From: Chromatiales bacterium
GTDB lineage: Bacteria; Pseudomonadota; Gammaproteobacteria; Steroidobacterales; GCA-2729495
Direction: 5' to 3'
DNA: 64,000 bases
Assembly: GCA_016789845.1 (NCBI GenBank)
Contig: JAEUQA010000060.1
Span: forward strand, 1-64,000
Shown: positions 16,988-26,300 of the stretch, in pieces
Numbering within the stretch: the first letter of the stretch is position 1
Layout of the letters: every line of letters starts with the position of its first letter
Notes under the pieces: generated by a model
The model's database searches: none
Seen by the model: only the letters and a program-made list of their open reading frames with translations
Told to the model about the DNA's origin: nothing
Position numbers and translations under genes: made by a program

Positions 16988-17000
16988 GGCATGTCCCCAA

Positions 17001-17855
17001 TTACGCGAGGCGCTTCTTCATGGTGTCGGTGGCGCCGGGCGCGCCGGGCAGCTTCGCGATGACGGGCCGGGTGTCGGGCCGCACGCCCCGCCAGGCGTAG
17101 AAGGACTCCGCCGCCTGCTCCACCAGCATGCCCCAGCCCTGGGCCACGCGCCCCGCGCCATTCATCCTGGCCCAGGCCACGAAGGGCGTGTCCTGCATGG
17201 CGTAGGACAGGTCGTAGCAGAGCGTTTCCGGGCCGAGGATCGAGGCGGGGAACGGCGGCATCTCGCCCTTCAGCCCCGCTGAGGTGGCGTTGATCACCAG
17301 GTCGAAGCGCTGGCCACCCAGTTCCTGGAACTGGCAGGCATGGATCTTCCCGAGCATCCGGAAATCCCGGGCAAGCTCTTTCGCCCGGTCCAGCGTGCGA
17401 TTGGCGATCATGATGTCCCGGGGATTGGTGTCAAAAAGCGCCGGCACGATGCCCCGGGTGGCGCCACCGGCGCCCAGGATGAGCATGCGGGTGCCGGCCA
17501 GCCGCGTGCGCAGGTTCTGGCGCAGGTCGTTCACCAGGCCCGTGCCGTCGGTGTTGTCGCCTTCGACGGCGCCGTCCGCGTGGACGATTAGCGTGTTCAC
17601 CGCGCCGGCCAGCTCGGCCCGGGACGTGAGCCGCGAGGTGAGCTTCACGACCTCGGTCTTGTGGGGCACCGTGACGTTCAGGCCCCGGTAGCCATCGGCA
17701 AACAGCTGGCGGACCCGGCCGGCCAGGTGCTCGGGCGGGATGTCGATGGCGTCGTAGGAGATGTCCTGCCCGGTCGCCTCGGCGAACAGGCGGTGGATCA
17801 CGGGCGACTTGCTGTGGGAGATCGGATGGCCGATGACCCCGTACCGGTCTGTCAT
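17001..17855 (-). CDS. aroE: Shikimate dehydrogenase
   Basis: This 284-residue enzyme reduces 3-dehydroshikimate to shikimate with NADPH in aromatic amino acid synthesis. It shows the substrate-binding GHPISHSKSPVIH, the catalytic Lys in LNVTVPHKTEVV, Asn and Asp in AGAVNTL and GDNTDGTG, the nucleotide-binding LILGAGGATRGIVPAL with NRT, NATSAGL, and QGWGMLVEQAAESF at the C-terminus. Length is normal. Start is ATG at 17855. Its TAA stop is directly adjacent to the right end of the RAYT element. Confidence 0.96.
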   Translation of the reverse strand: MTDRYGVIGHPISHSKSPVIHRLFAEATGQDISYDAIDIPPEHLAGRVRQLFADGYRGLNVTVPHKTEVVKLTSRLTSRAELAGAVNTLIVHADGAVEGDNTDGTGLVNDLRQNLRTRLAGTRMLILGAGGATRGIVPALFDTNPRDIMIANRTLDRAKELARDFRMLGKIHACQFQELGGQRFDLVINATSAGLKGEMPPFPASILGPETLCYDLSYAMQDTPFVAWARMNGAGRVAQGWGMLVEQAAESFYAWRGVRPDTRPVIAKLPGAPGATDTMKKRLA

Positions 17856-17992
17856 GTGCTGCCCCGCCCCCCAGGAAGCTTATCTTTTTCCATAATGCGC
17901 CGGCCTGTCGAGGGGCGGGCGGCCATTTCCGGCGGTTCCGGGCAGAAAGTGGGCTCGCCGATGCTGGCGGCGCTCCGCTAAGGTTGCGACCC

Positions 17993-18577
17993 ATGGCCAA
18001 GTCCCTCGTTCGCTGCCCCTGGTCCGAGGGCGTCAGCCCCGCCTACCTGGAGTACCACGACCGGGAGTGGGGCGTACCGGTCCACGACGACCGGCGCCAG
18101 TTCGAGTTCCTGATCCTGGAAGGGGCCCAGGCCGGCCTGTCCTGGTCCACCGTCCTGCACCGGCGCGAGGGCTACCGGCGCGCCTTTGCCGACTTCGACC
18201 CGGCGAAGGTTGCCCGCTTCACACCGGCCCGCATCGAGAAGCTGCTGCAGGATCCGGGGATCATCCGCAATCGCCTCAAGGTGGAGGCGACGGTAACGAA
18301 CGCCCGCGCCTTCCTCGAGCTGGTCGCCGCGGAGGGCAGCTTCGACGCCTACATCTGGGGCTTCGTGGGCGGCAAGCCCGTGCGCAACAAGTGGCGCAGC
18401 CAGGGTGAGGTGCCCGCCACCAGCCCCGTGTCGGATGCGCTCTGCAAGGACCTCAGGAAGCGCGGCTTCCGCTTCGTGGGCAGCACCATCATGTACGCCC
18501 ACCTGCAGGCCACGGGCCTCGTCAACGATCACCTGGTGAGCTGCTTCCGGCACCGGGAGTGCGCAAGCCTCGCCTGA
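17993..18577 (+). CDS. tag: DNA-3-methyladenine glycosylase I
   Basis: This 194-residue base-excision repair enzyme removes 3-methyladenine from alkylated DNA. Diagnostic features are the N-terminal zinc Cys in RCPWSEG, the YHDREWGVPVHDD segment with His and Trp/Glu of the base pocket, FEFLILEGAQAGLSW, and the C-terminal zinc ligands in HLVSCFRHREC. Start is ATG at 17993; an in-frame TTG three codons upstream is unlikely. The cupin gene follows 16 bases downstream and the two are probably co-transcribed. Confidence 0.96.
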   Translation: MAKSLVRCPWSEGVSPAYLEYHDREWGVPVHDDRRQFEFLILEGAQAGLSWSTVLHRREGYRRAFADFDPAKVARFTPARIEKLLQDPGIIRNRLKVEATVTNARAFLELVAAEGSFDAYIWGFVGGKPVRNKWRSQGEVPATSPVSDALCKDLRKRGFRFVGSTIMYAHLQATGLVNDHLVSCFRHRECASLA

Positions 18578-18593
18578 GGTCCGGTCAACGCCA

Positions 18594-18974
18594 ATGAAGC
18601 CGCAGATCCGACCCTACACGCCCGGCGCCGAATACTGGTTCCCCGAAGGCTGCCATATCGATGAGCTGCTGAACGACCCTAATGACCCGGTCGTCTCGAT
18701 TGCCAGGGCCCGGGTACCGGCCGGCGGCATCACCCGCTGGCACCGCCTCCGCGGTACGGCGGAGCGCTACCTGATCGAAAGCGGCCGCGGGCGGGTTGAA
18801 CTCGGGGTGCTCGAGCCCCGGGAGGTGGGGCCGGGCGACGTGGTCATCATTCCGCCGGATTGCCGGCAGCGGATCGCTAACCTTGGCAACGGCGACCTGG
18901 TGTTCCTAGCCATCTGCACGCCCCGGTTTCGCCAGGAGGATTACGAGGATCTGGAGGCCGGCAGCCCGGACTGA
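18594..18974 (+). CDS. Cupin domain protein
   Basis: This 126-residue protein is one small cupin barrel: a first metal-motif region at VPAGGITRWHRLRGTAERYLIESG and the second at GPGDVVIIPPDCRQRIANLG. His ligands are few; WHR and AERY are present but the usual second His is replaced by Gln/Arg (CRQRI), so metal binding is uncertain. It lies directly downstream of tag, but a shared function is not evident. Start is ATG at 18594. Confidence 0.8.
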   Translation: MKPQIRPYTPGAEYWFPEGCHIDELLNDPNDPVVSIARARVPAGGITRWHRLRGTAERYLIESGRGRVELGVLEPREVGPGDVVIIPPDCRQRIANLGNGDLVFLAICTPRFRQEDYEDLEAGSPD

Positions 18975-19024
18975 GGGCGGGGATCTCCGCACCGCCGGCC
19001 GGCGCCAGCAGCTAAGCTGCGGTC

Positions 19025-20206
19025 GTGAGGCCAGTCGATAACCCGCCGCCCCGCCACCTGCCCCGCGGCGTCGTCGTGCTCGGCCTCGTGTCCCTGTGCA
19101 TGGACGCGTCCTCCGAGCTGGTCCACAGCATCCTCCCCGTGTTCCTGGTCACGGTGCTCGGGGCCAGCGTGGCCACCGTCGGCCTGCTCGAGGGCATCGC
19201 GGAAGCCACCGCGGCCATCACCAAGGTCTTCTCCGGCGCGCTCAGCGACCGGTGGCGACGGCGCAAGAGCCTCGTCCTGGCGGGCTATGGCCTGGCGGCG
19301 CTCAGCAAGCCGCTGTTTCCCCTGGCGGATTCGGTGACCTGGGTATTCACGGCGCGGTTCCTCGACCGGGTGGGCAAGGGCATCCGGGGTGCCCCGCGGG
19401 ATGCCCTGATTGCCGACCTGGTGCCTCCCGGCCAGCGCAATGCAGCCTATGGCCTGCGCCAGTCGCTGGACTCCGTTGGCGCGTTCCTGGGTCCGCTGGT
19501 CGCGATTGGCCTGCTGCTGCTGTGGCAGAACGACCTCCGGGCGGTGCTCTGGGTGGCGGTCGTGCCGGCCTTCCTCGCCCTCGTCCTGCTGCTGTTTGGC
19601 GTCGAGGAGAATCGGCCAGCGGCGCCGGTCGCCCGGGCACGTACTCTGGCGTTGACCGGACTCGGCTCGCTCGGCCGCCGCTACTGGTTGGTACTTGGCC
19701 TGGGCTCGGTCATCACGCTGGCCCGGTTCAGCGAGGCGTTCCTCGTGCTGCGGGGCCAGCAGCTCGGGCTGCCGATGGCCTGGGTGCCGGCCGTGATGCT
19801 GGTGATGAGCCTTGTCTACGCGGCGTCCGCCTACCCGGCCGGCCTCGCGACGCGGTACTGGTCACGGCGCACGCTGCTCGCGACCGGCCTGCTGGTACTC
19901 ATCGGCGCGGACCTGGTGCTGGCGACCGCCGACGGGGTTGTCCTGGTACTCGCCGGAGCCGCGCTCTGGGGGCTGCACATGGGCCTCACCCAGGGCCTCC
20001 TGGCGGCGCTGGTGGCCGACGCGGTGCCGCCGGAGCGCACCGGCACGGCCTTCGGCCTCTTCCACCTGGCGACGGGCGTGTTCCTGCTGCTGGCGAGTGC
20101 CGTGGCGGGGATGGTGTGGGATCGCTATGGAGCGCCGGCCACGTTCCTCACGGGTGCGGCATTCAGTGCGGTTGCCGTGGCGGGCCTGCTGCTCACTCGC
20201 CGCTGA
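19025..20206 (+). CDS. MFS transporter
   Basis: This 393-residue inner-membrane protein has about 12 hydrophobic helices. Recognisable parts are LGLVSLCMDASSELVHSILP (TM1 with acidic residues), the TM2-3 loop GALSDRWRRRKSL and the FLDRVGKGIRGAPRDALIAD stretch. The last is typical of a specific MFS subfamily of unassigned substrate that is common in proteobacteria. Start is GTG at 19025, 50 bases after the cupin gene; the family N-terminus is consistent with it. Substrate and direction of transport are unknown. Confidence 0.85.
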   Translation: MRPVDNPPPRHLPRGVVVLGLVSLCMDASSELVHSILPVFLVTVLGASVATVGLLEGIAEATAAITKVFSGALSDRWRRRKSLVLAGYGLAALSKPLFPLADSVTWVFTARFLDRVGKGIRGAPRDALIADLVPPGQRNAAYGLRQSLDSVGAFLGPLVAIGLLLLWQNDLRAVLWVAVVPAFLALVLLLFGVEENRPAAPVARARTLALTGLGSLGRRYWLVLGLGSVITLARFSEAFLVLRGQQLGLPMAWVPAVMLVMSLVYAASAYPAGLATRYWSRRTLLATGLLVLIGADLVLATADGVVLVLAGAALWGLHMGLTQGLLAALVADAVPPERTGTAFGLFHLATGVFLLLASAVAGMVWDRYGAPATFLTGAAFSAVAVAGLLLTRR

Positions 20207-20236
20207 TACGGCATGGGCCTTGAGAAAGGAATTTAT

Positions 20237-20252
20237 CCTTGCTAGAGCAAGG
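20237..20252 (+). promoter_or_regulatory. Operator-like palindrome overlapping the antitoxin ribosome binding site
   Basis: CCTTGCT and AGCAAGG form a perfect 7-base inverted repeat with a two-base spacer, two bases before the ATG of the antitoxin. The right arm supplies the AAGG Shine-Dalgarno sequence. AbrB-type antitoxins commonly bind such palindromes to repress their own operon, so this is the probable autoregulatory operator. The hairpin could also occlude the ribosome. Confidence 0.5.
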
Positions 20253-20254
20253 AA

Positions 20255-20560
20255 ATGCCCAAGATCACCAGCAAGCTCCAGATCACCATCCCCAAGCGCC
20301 TGGCCGAACAGGTCGGTCTGGCCCCGGGGGATGAGGTCGAGTTTGTGGCCGCGGGCGACGGCATCCGCATGGTGCCGGCCGGCAAGTCCAGAGTCGGCGG
20401 GCTGAGCACGGCCGAGCGCTTGCGGCTCTTCCGGGCGGCCACCGAACGACAGCAGGCCCGGGACAAGGCCCGGCCCCTCGAACGGGTCGAGGGCGAACGG
20501 GTCGAGGGCGGCCGCGGCTGGACGCGGGAGGAGCTCTACACCCATGCCAAGCCTCGTTGA
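20255..20560 (+). CDS. AbrB/MazE-type antitoxin of a type II TA pair
   Basis: This 101-residue protein opens with a SpoVT-AbrB swapped-hairpin DNA-binding domain (KITSKLQITIPKRLAEQVGLAPGDEVEF). A flexible, charged C-terminal half follows and presumably wraps the toxin. That half contains a short internal repeat (ERVEGERVEGG, from a 15-base tandem duplication). Start is ATG at 20255 with AAGG in the operator palindrome. It overlaps the PIN toxin by 17 bases, the usual antitoxin-first order. It should neutralise the toxin and repress the operon. Confidence 0.88.
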   Translation: MPKITSKLQITIPKRLAEQVGLAPGDEVEFVAAGDGIRMVPAGKSRVGGLSTAERLRLFRAATERQQARDKARPLERVEGERVEGGRGWTREELYTHAKPR

Positions 20561-21017
20561 TACCAGCATCCTCGTGTATCGGGTCGATCCGCGGGACCCT
20601 GCCAGGCAGCGGCGGGCAACGGCACTCCTGGAGGCGGGCATCGCGGACTGTTCGCTGGTCCTGGCGCACCAGTCCGTCATCGAGTTCGTGGCGGCCGCCA
20701 GCCGCCCGCAGCGCGGGAAGGGCAGCCTGCCGCTGCTGCCTCTCGCCGAGGCCCTGGTCGAAGCGGAGCAGCTGATTGCCCAGTTCGACGTGCTTTACCC
20801 GACGCGGGACGTGCTGGTGACTGCCATGCGGGGCGCAGCGACTTACGGGCTGCCCTGGTTCGATGCCCAGATCTGGGCGACCGCTGAAGTCCACGGGCTG
20901 CCGGAGATCCTGTCGGAAGATTTTCAGCACGGTCGCCACTACGGGCGGGTGCGGGCGATGAATCCCTTCCTCGCGGCCAGTCGGGTGCACGAACTCCCTG
21001 CCCTCTACGAGGGCTGA
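20544..21017 (+). CDS. vapC: VapC-type PIN domain ribonuclease toxin
   Basis: This 157-residue PIN protein has the four acidic-site pattern: Asp in SLVDTSILVY, Glu in QSVIEFVAAASR, Asp in GLPWFDAQIWATAE, and Asp in ILSEDFQHG. VapC toxins cleave specific RNAs (often tRNA or rRNA) with Mg2+. The partner here is an AbrB-type antitoxin encoded by the overlapping upstream gene. Start is ATG at 20544, within the antitoxin reading frame. All acidic residues are present, so it looks functional. Confidence 0.88.
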   Translation: MPSLVDTSILVYRVDPRDPARQRRATALLEAGIADCSLVLAHQSVIEFVAAASRPQRGKGSLPLLPLAEALVEAEQLIAQFDVLYPTRDVLVTAMRGAATYGLPWFDAQIWATAEVHGLPEILSEDFQHGRHYGRVRAMNPFLAASRVHELPALYEG

Positions 21018-21024
21018 CCGGGTT

Positions 21025-21060
21025 CCGCCGCCAGGCCGCGAGCGCCTGCTGCATCCTCGC
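21025..21060. repeat. Direct repeat copy 1: HDOD gene tail fragment
   Basis: Bases 21025-21060 match 22401-22436 in the same orientation with three mismatches. In the second copy the sequence is the C-terminal end (ending MQQALAA) of the HDOD gene. Here the same peptide end reads without a stop on the minus strand. The two copies flank the PEP-CTERM-type gene. The remaining gap (21061-21286) shows no gene. Confidence 0.6.
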
Positions 21061-21286
21061 CGTATTGGCTGAGGCCCGCTGCTCGGGCGGGGCATTTGGC
21101 GCTGGCATTCCAGTCATTACTCGAAAGAGCTTGTAGCGTGCGGTACCAAGCTATCTGGGCGGCGTCCAGCGCCGTTCCCGGGTAGTGCGGGCCGATTTCC
21201 CTGTTATGTCAGCTGAACTTGCCGGACGCCTGATTCTGCGACTAGAGTCGCCCCCAGGAAGAATAAACGGCCGACGTGGGGGTCCT

Positions 21287-22360
21287 ATGCTGACGATCCG
21301 TTCCCGTTTCCTGTGCGCCATCGTCCTGTGTGGCCCGGCCATCGCCACGTCGGCGCAGGCCGCCACGACCTTCGTAACGGTCTCTGCGCAGGCCAATGAC
21401 AGCTGCTCGACCCAGCAGGAGTGTTTCGCCAACCTGCCGGGAAATTCGGATTACAGCCAGGCGAGCGACCCGACGGGGAGCGGCATCAGCCGGTCCGCCC
21501 AGGCCTCCGGGGCCTACGGCCGCACCACGGCGCTTGCCGAGGCCTCGGCGGGCGTGGGCTGGTTGCGGGTGGGCGCCTCCGGCAACGGCGCGGGTACCGT
21601 CAGCGGCTTGACGCCCGTGGCCATGACGACCTATTCCCAGGCCATTGCCTCCTGGACCGATTCCCTGCTGCTGAGTGCCCCCGGGACCTTCAGCGGCGTC
21701 TACCTGACGGTGGACCTGATCATCGACGGCGGCCTGGTCGCCAACCAGTCGGGCCCCAGCACGGCCATCAGCAACTTCACCCTCAGCCTCAAGTCCCCCT
21801 GGCCCTACGTGCCGCCCTCCGCGGGTGGGCAGAACAACAGCGACAACCTGTACTACCAGTTGCAGGAATCCGCGACCAGCGGCACGACGTTCACCCGTCA
21901 GGTCACGAAAATCATCCGGAATGCCGTCCAGCCGATCGTCACGACCAACCCGCCCCTCCAGGATTCTTCCCTGGTGGGCGAGATCTGGACGTTCAGGCAG
22001 TGGTTCCCGACGGGGTTCGACACGACCTTCATCATGGAGATGGTGACGAATACCTCCGGTTCGCTGGGCCGCATCGGCCTGGAGGACGGCTCGGGCAATG
22101 GCACCGGGGCTTTCGGCGCGGCATCGGATTTCCGGCACACGATCCAGTGGGGCGGGATCAGCGCCATCACGGACCAGTTCGGCAATGACGTCAGCCAGCT
22201 GGTGACCATCACCTCGGGGTCGGGGGTCAACTACCTGCAACCCATCAACGCCCCGCCCGTGCCACTCCCGGGAACGCTGGTGTCCCTCGCCACCGGAGTG
22301 GCCGTGCTGGGCGCGCGGACTCGCTGGGCCCGGCGGCGCCGCGAACCTGCGGTTACCTAG
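21287..22360 (+). CDS. Secreted protein with PEP-CTERM-like sorting tail
   Basis: This 357-residue exported protein has a signal peptide ending SAQA near residue 24 and a long, Ser/Thr/Gly/Asn-rich extracellular middle without enzymatic motifs. Its C-terminal tail is VPLPGTLVSLATGVAVLGAR followed by an Arg cluster (RWARRRR). That Pro-containing motif, hydrophobic helix and basic end is the architecture of PEP-CTERM sorting signals handled by exosortases. The tail is atypical, so the call is tentative. Start is ATG at 21287, giving the clean signal peptide. It lies between two copies of a 36-base direct repeat. A second tail of this type is at 53586. Confidence 0.65.
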   Translation: MLTIRSRFLCAIVLCGPAIATSAQAATTFVTVSAQANDSCSTQQECFANLPGNSDYSQASDPTGSGISRSAQASGAYGRTTALAEASAGVGWLRVGASGNGAGTVSGLTPVAMTTYSQAIASWTDSLLLSAPGTFSGVYLTVDLIIDGGLVANQSGPSTAISNFTLSLKSPWPYVPPSAGGQNNSDNLYYQLQESATSGTTFTRQVTKIIRNAVQPIVTTNPPLQDSSLVGEIWTFRQWFPTGFDTTFIMEMVTNTSGSLGRIGLEDGSGNGTGAFGAASDFRHTIQWGGISAITDQFGNDVSQLVTITSGSGVNYLQPINAPPVPLPGTLVSLATGVAVLGARTRWARRRREPAVT

Positions 22361-22400
22361 GCAGGCGTCCCCCGACGTCGCATCGCGTAGTGGCGATTGA

Positions 22401-22436
22401 CCGCCGCTAGGCCGCGAGCGCCTGCTGCATGCTGGC
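22401..22436. repeat. Direct repeat copy 2 at the HDOD 3' end
   Basis: This is the second copy of the 36-base repeat at 21025-21060, here spanning the TAG stop (complement of 22407-22409) and last codons of the HDOD gene. See the first copy for the comparison. Confidence 0.6.
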
Positions 22437-23261
22437 GATGTCCGCCTGGCTGACAGCTACCAGATCCATGAACGAGCCCTTCCCCAGGTTCACGCCGTTC
22501 AGCAGGAACTCGGCGTCGGGGTGCTGCAGGCGCAGCTCCGGCTCCACTTCCAGTCGGTGGCGCAGCTTCGCCGCCGACAGCAGCCGCGTGAGGGGCTCCA
22601 GCTCGGCAGAGCCCCCCTCCAGCAGGTAGTCCTGGTTCTCCACCGCGTCGCAGATCCGCTGGGGCAGTCCCCAGGCCTCGAGGATTGCCTTGCCGATGAT
22701 CGGCTGCCAGGTCTCCAGGGTTTCCGCAAAGGCCGGATCCTGCCGCATGGTCGGGTCGTTGTGGTGGGCGTGCATGAGGATGTACAGGCGCCCGATCGAA
22801 TGCAGGAGGCCAGCCATCATGGCTTCGTCCGGCTGCCGGCCGAAGGCCTGCTTGGCGACGGCGTAGCAGATGGACGCGACCTCGTTGCTGGTCTTCCACA
22901 CCTGCTCAAGATCCTGGCGGATCGCGCCCAGCGAGCTGTCCCGGCTGAGCTGGCGGAGAGCGAACGCCGTGGCGACGGTCCGCACGAGGTTGAAGCCGAG
23001 CCGGTTCACCGCGTTGTTCAGGCTGGCCACCGGCGTGCCACCCGGATTCATGGCCGCGGAGTTCGCCATCTGCATGAAGCGCGCCGAGAGCACCGGCTCC
23101 GACGAGATGATGCCGACGATGTCCTTGATGGTAGTGCTGTCCCTGACCAGGGCGATCTGCAGCTGGCGCACCACCTGGGGAAAGGCCGGCAGGTCCAGCT
23201 CCGGCTTCAGGTTGGCCGCGAGCTGCTGCACGAACTGGAACGTCCGGGAATCCGCCGTCAT
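22407..23261 (-). CDS. HDOD domain-containing protein
   Basis: This 284-residue cytoplasmic protein is almost entirely an HDOD domain (about residues 20-215): LPAFPQVVRQLQIAL at the start, IVGIISSEPVLSARFMQMANSAA, the AVNRLGFNLVRTVATAFAL segment, and MMAGLLHSIGRLYILMHAHH. HDOD proteins are signalling scaffolds related to HD hydrolases, often linked to chemotaxis, type IV pili or stress; they usually lack activity. In this gene the residue pair of the active HD site is not evident. Start is ATG at 23261. It lies 57 bases beyond the subtilase stop on the same strand, so the two may share a transcript. Confidence 0.88.
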   Translation of the reverse strand: MTADSRTFQFVQQLAANLKPELDLPAFPQVVRQLQIALVRDSTTIKDIVGIISSEPVLSARFMQMANSAAMNPGGTPVASLNNAVNRLGFNLVRTVATAFALRQLSRDSSLGAIRQDLEQVWKTSNEVASICYAVAKQAFGRQPDEAMMAGLLHSIGRLYILMHAHHNDPTMRQDPAFAETLETWQPIIGKAILEAWGLPQRICDAVENQDYLLEGGSAELEPLTRLLSAAKLRHRLEVEPELRLQHPDAEFLLNGVNLGKGSFMDLVAVSQADIASMQQALAA

Positions 23262-23317
23262 GATTTGCCGCCCCGCCTGACCCACGCTGCCCGCGGAAAG
23301 TATGGGCGGTCGCCGGG

Positions 23318-26300
23318 TCAGGGAGCGGTGATCTCGATCACGGTCTGGTCCAGGACGTTGGCGCCGTCCGTGTGGGTCACCAGGCCCAGGTACAGGCCGG
23401 TCTCCAGCCCCTGCCAGCTGACCGACAGGGTCTCGTTCGTGCCGGCCGTCACGCTGGACGGGGCCGTCACGCTGGCGTTGCCCCGGTCTGCACCGACGGT
23501 CCACACGAAGAGCCGGAAGGTGGCGGCGCCGGCCGGTGCATCGAACCCGTGCACGTCCACGTAGTACTCGCCGGGCGTGACGAAGCCAGCGCCTTCGGCG
23601 GGAATGACATTGATCGCCTCGTTGGATTCATCCCCGACGCTCGCCTCGGCTTCCTCCGTGCAGGTGCTGAACCCGGGGCAGCGGTACAGGTACAGGTCCA
23701 GGTCCGCCCCGGGACTGCTGTTCTGGTTGAAGAGCGCCACCCGGAGGTAGCGCGTGCCCGCCGGGACGACGATGGGAATGCGGCGCACGCTGTCGGGGGG
23801 CGTGCCCGCCGTCGGCTGGACGAACTCGTACATGTCGTACGGATCGTCCAGGACACTGCCGGTCAGCTGGGACTGGATGCTATCCGACTGGCCCTGGCCG
23901 CTCGCCTCGAGCCCCTGGAGCACCGCCTCGAAGCTGCCCGAGTAGCCCACGCGCACAGGGAGGTCGAGGCTGCCCGCGGTACCGGCGGCCCGCACGACCA
24001 CCGGCGCCGCGAAGGGCAGGGCGCGAATCGCCAGGGGCGAGCGGACCACGGTCCCGGCCCCGGTCCAGGTGAGTGCGCCGAACTGCCAGGCGTCCAGGGT
24101 GGTGCCGTCGGTCGTGAAGCTCACCTGCACGTCGGCGCTCTCGCCGGCGCCGAGCGTCAGGACCGCGGGCGTCACTTCCACATCGATGGTCGTCGGGGCC
24201 GTGACGCTGGCGGTGAACTGGCCGGCGTCGCCCACGTTGGTCACCCGGCGCCGGACGACCTGTGAACTCACCAGTTCGTCGATGGCAATCGATGGCTGGT
24301 TGAGGTCGCTGCCCCCGGTGGGGAACCCGGCCGCTTCCAGCCCGGCGCAATCGACGGCGAGACGGGCCTCGCCACGGCCGCAGAGGAACGCGTCGTAGTC
24401 GCTGGTGCCGGCGTCATAGACCAGGCCCGGCTTCACGGCGCGGTTCGGCACCAGGTGACCCCCGCCGAAATCGAACGGATCGGCCGCCGTGCTGTTGTCT
24501 TCCTTGCGGATGTCCTGCCGCGCCGTCGTGACGAGCGCGGACCGGAGGGCCGCGGGACTCCAGTCCGGGTGGGCCTGCTTCAGCAGCGCGGCGACGCCGG
24601 CCACGTGAGGCGCGGCCATGGACGTCCCCGACAGGTACTGGAAGCGCTCGCCCTGGACGTTGTTCGCCACGTCGGGCGTATGGCCGGCCAGGATGTCCGC
24701 GCCCGGGGCGGTGACGTCCGGCTTCAGCACGTCCGGCGCCCACTTGCTGGGCCCGCGCGAGGAGAAGCCCTGCATCTGGTTGCCCTGGTCCCGGACGGTC
24801 AGGAAGACCCGGCTGTCCAGGGTCACTTCCACCGGATCCTTGGCCACGAGCCGGTCCCGCAGCAGCTGGCCGTCGGCCTGGCCGATCATCAGGGCCGGAA
24901 TGCCCAGGGAATTCCGCGGGACCGTCATGACGATCGGTTCGCCCTGGTTGCTGAAGACCACCACGGCCTTCGCCCCGGCGGTCTGGGCATTGCGGATCTT
25001 CACCTCGAACGAGCAGCCGCCCCGCTGCATGAGGGCGACCTGGCCGGTGACCTCGGCCGTGTTCACGATCGACTCGCAGCCGTCGAAGGTGCTGCCGGCG
25101 ACACCGTCGAAGCTGCCCACCACGTTGTCGTCCACGACGATCAGCCGCAACGTCAGTGGGCCCACATCCCGGAGCCGCGGCGTGAATGCCGCCTCGACCG
25201 CCGGGTAGTCCTTCCTTACCGAGGCCGGGCTGTTCACCCGGATCGCCGCCCGGAACCGGTCGCCGCGGCGGCTGGAGGCGCCAACGGCCACTACCCAGGG
25301 CGCCGCGGCCGGCGAGTTCATGGAGCCTGGTGCCGGGCCTTCATTGCCGGCCGCCGCGACCGTCAGTACGCCAGCGTCGGCGGCCGCCAGCAGGGCCAGG
25401 TCGTCGGCGTCGGTAATGCCGTCATCACTGCCGACGGAGTAGTTGATGATGTCCACGCCATCGGCCACCGCATCCTCGATGGCGCGCGCCAGGTCCGCTG
25501 TGCTGCACGTGCCGCGGGCAGCGCCGGGCTCGAGCCAGCAGGCCTTGTACACCGCGACCCGTGCGCGCGGTGCCATGCCATTGATCCTGGCGACCCGGTT
25601 GCCGGCCAGGGTCGCCTGGACGAAGTTGCCGGCGGCGGTGGTGGCGATGTGGGTGCCGTGCCCGTCCGCATCCCGGGGGGAGATGAACTCGTTCGGGTCC
25701 AGGTCGTATTTCTCCAGGAAACCGTCGATGTAGTAGCGGGCGCCGATCAGCTTGTTGTTGCAGCTGGTGGTGAGGAAGCGCTCGCCCGCCTCGCAGGTTC
25801 CCTGCCAGCCGGGCAGCGGGCCGTAGACGAGGGTATCCGGCTTGTTCTTGAAGCGCTGGCAGAGCCAGAGGCCGAGCAGGGACGACTGGCCCCACTCGGA
25901 GCGGCAGAGGCGCGGCCGCTTGGCGGGCTCCCTGTCGTCGAGGCTCGGGTGGCCCGGTGCGATGCCGCTGTCGATCACGCCGATGACGATGTCCTCGCCC
26001 CGCAGCTCCAGGTCGCGGCGCAGCCCGCCGCTCGGATCCGTGAGCCCGAGGAAGATGGCGCTGTCGTTGGTCTCGACGTACTTCGGCCGGTCTTCCCAGA
26101 CCTGGCGGACATCCTTCCGGGCCCGGAGCTTCCGGGCCTGGGCCGGCGTCAGCCGGGCGGCCACGCCATTGAGCGCGTAGCGGTAACTGTAGAGCTTGTC
26201 GTTGCGGGCCCCCACCGCATCCAGGGCGGCGTCGTGCCGGGCGGTGAGCTGGTCGGCGTAGCGGCGGACGGCCGGGGCCCCCGCGTCGAAGCGCCGCCGG

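Larger units (their letters stand above)
15769..17000. mobile_element. RAYT transposase element with inverted ends
   Basis: The left end TTGGGGACATGC (15769-15780) and the right end GCATGTCCCCAA (16989-17000) are inverted copies, and complementarity continues weakly inward (ATTTT/AAAAT). Between them lie a small lipoprotein-like frame on the minus strand and the RAYT gene. The left end starts one base after the gor stop. The right end stops one base before the aroE stop (complement of 17001-17003), so the unit exactly fills the space between two convergent genes. A small palindrome with the same end sequence is at 2159-2203. REP-associated tyrosine transposases are single-copy, domesticated IS200-like enzymes. 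Confidence 0.7.

Noticed and set aside
20478..20512. 15-base tandem repeat in the antitoxin gene as a mobile feature
   Set aside because: It is a short in-frame coding duplication (ERVEG) and needs no further explanation.
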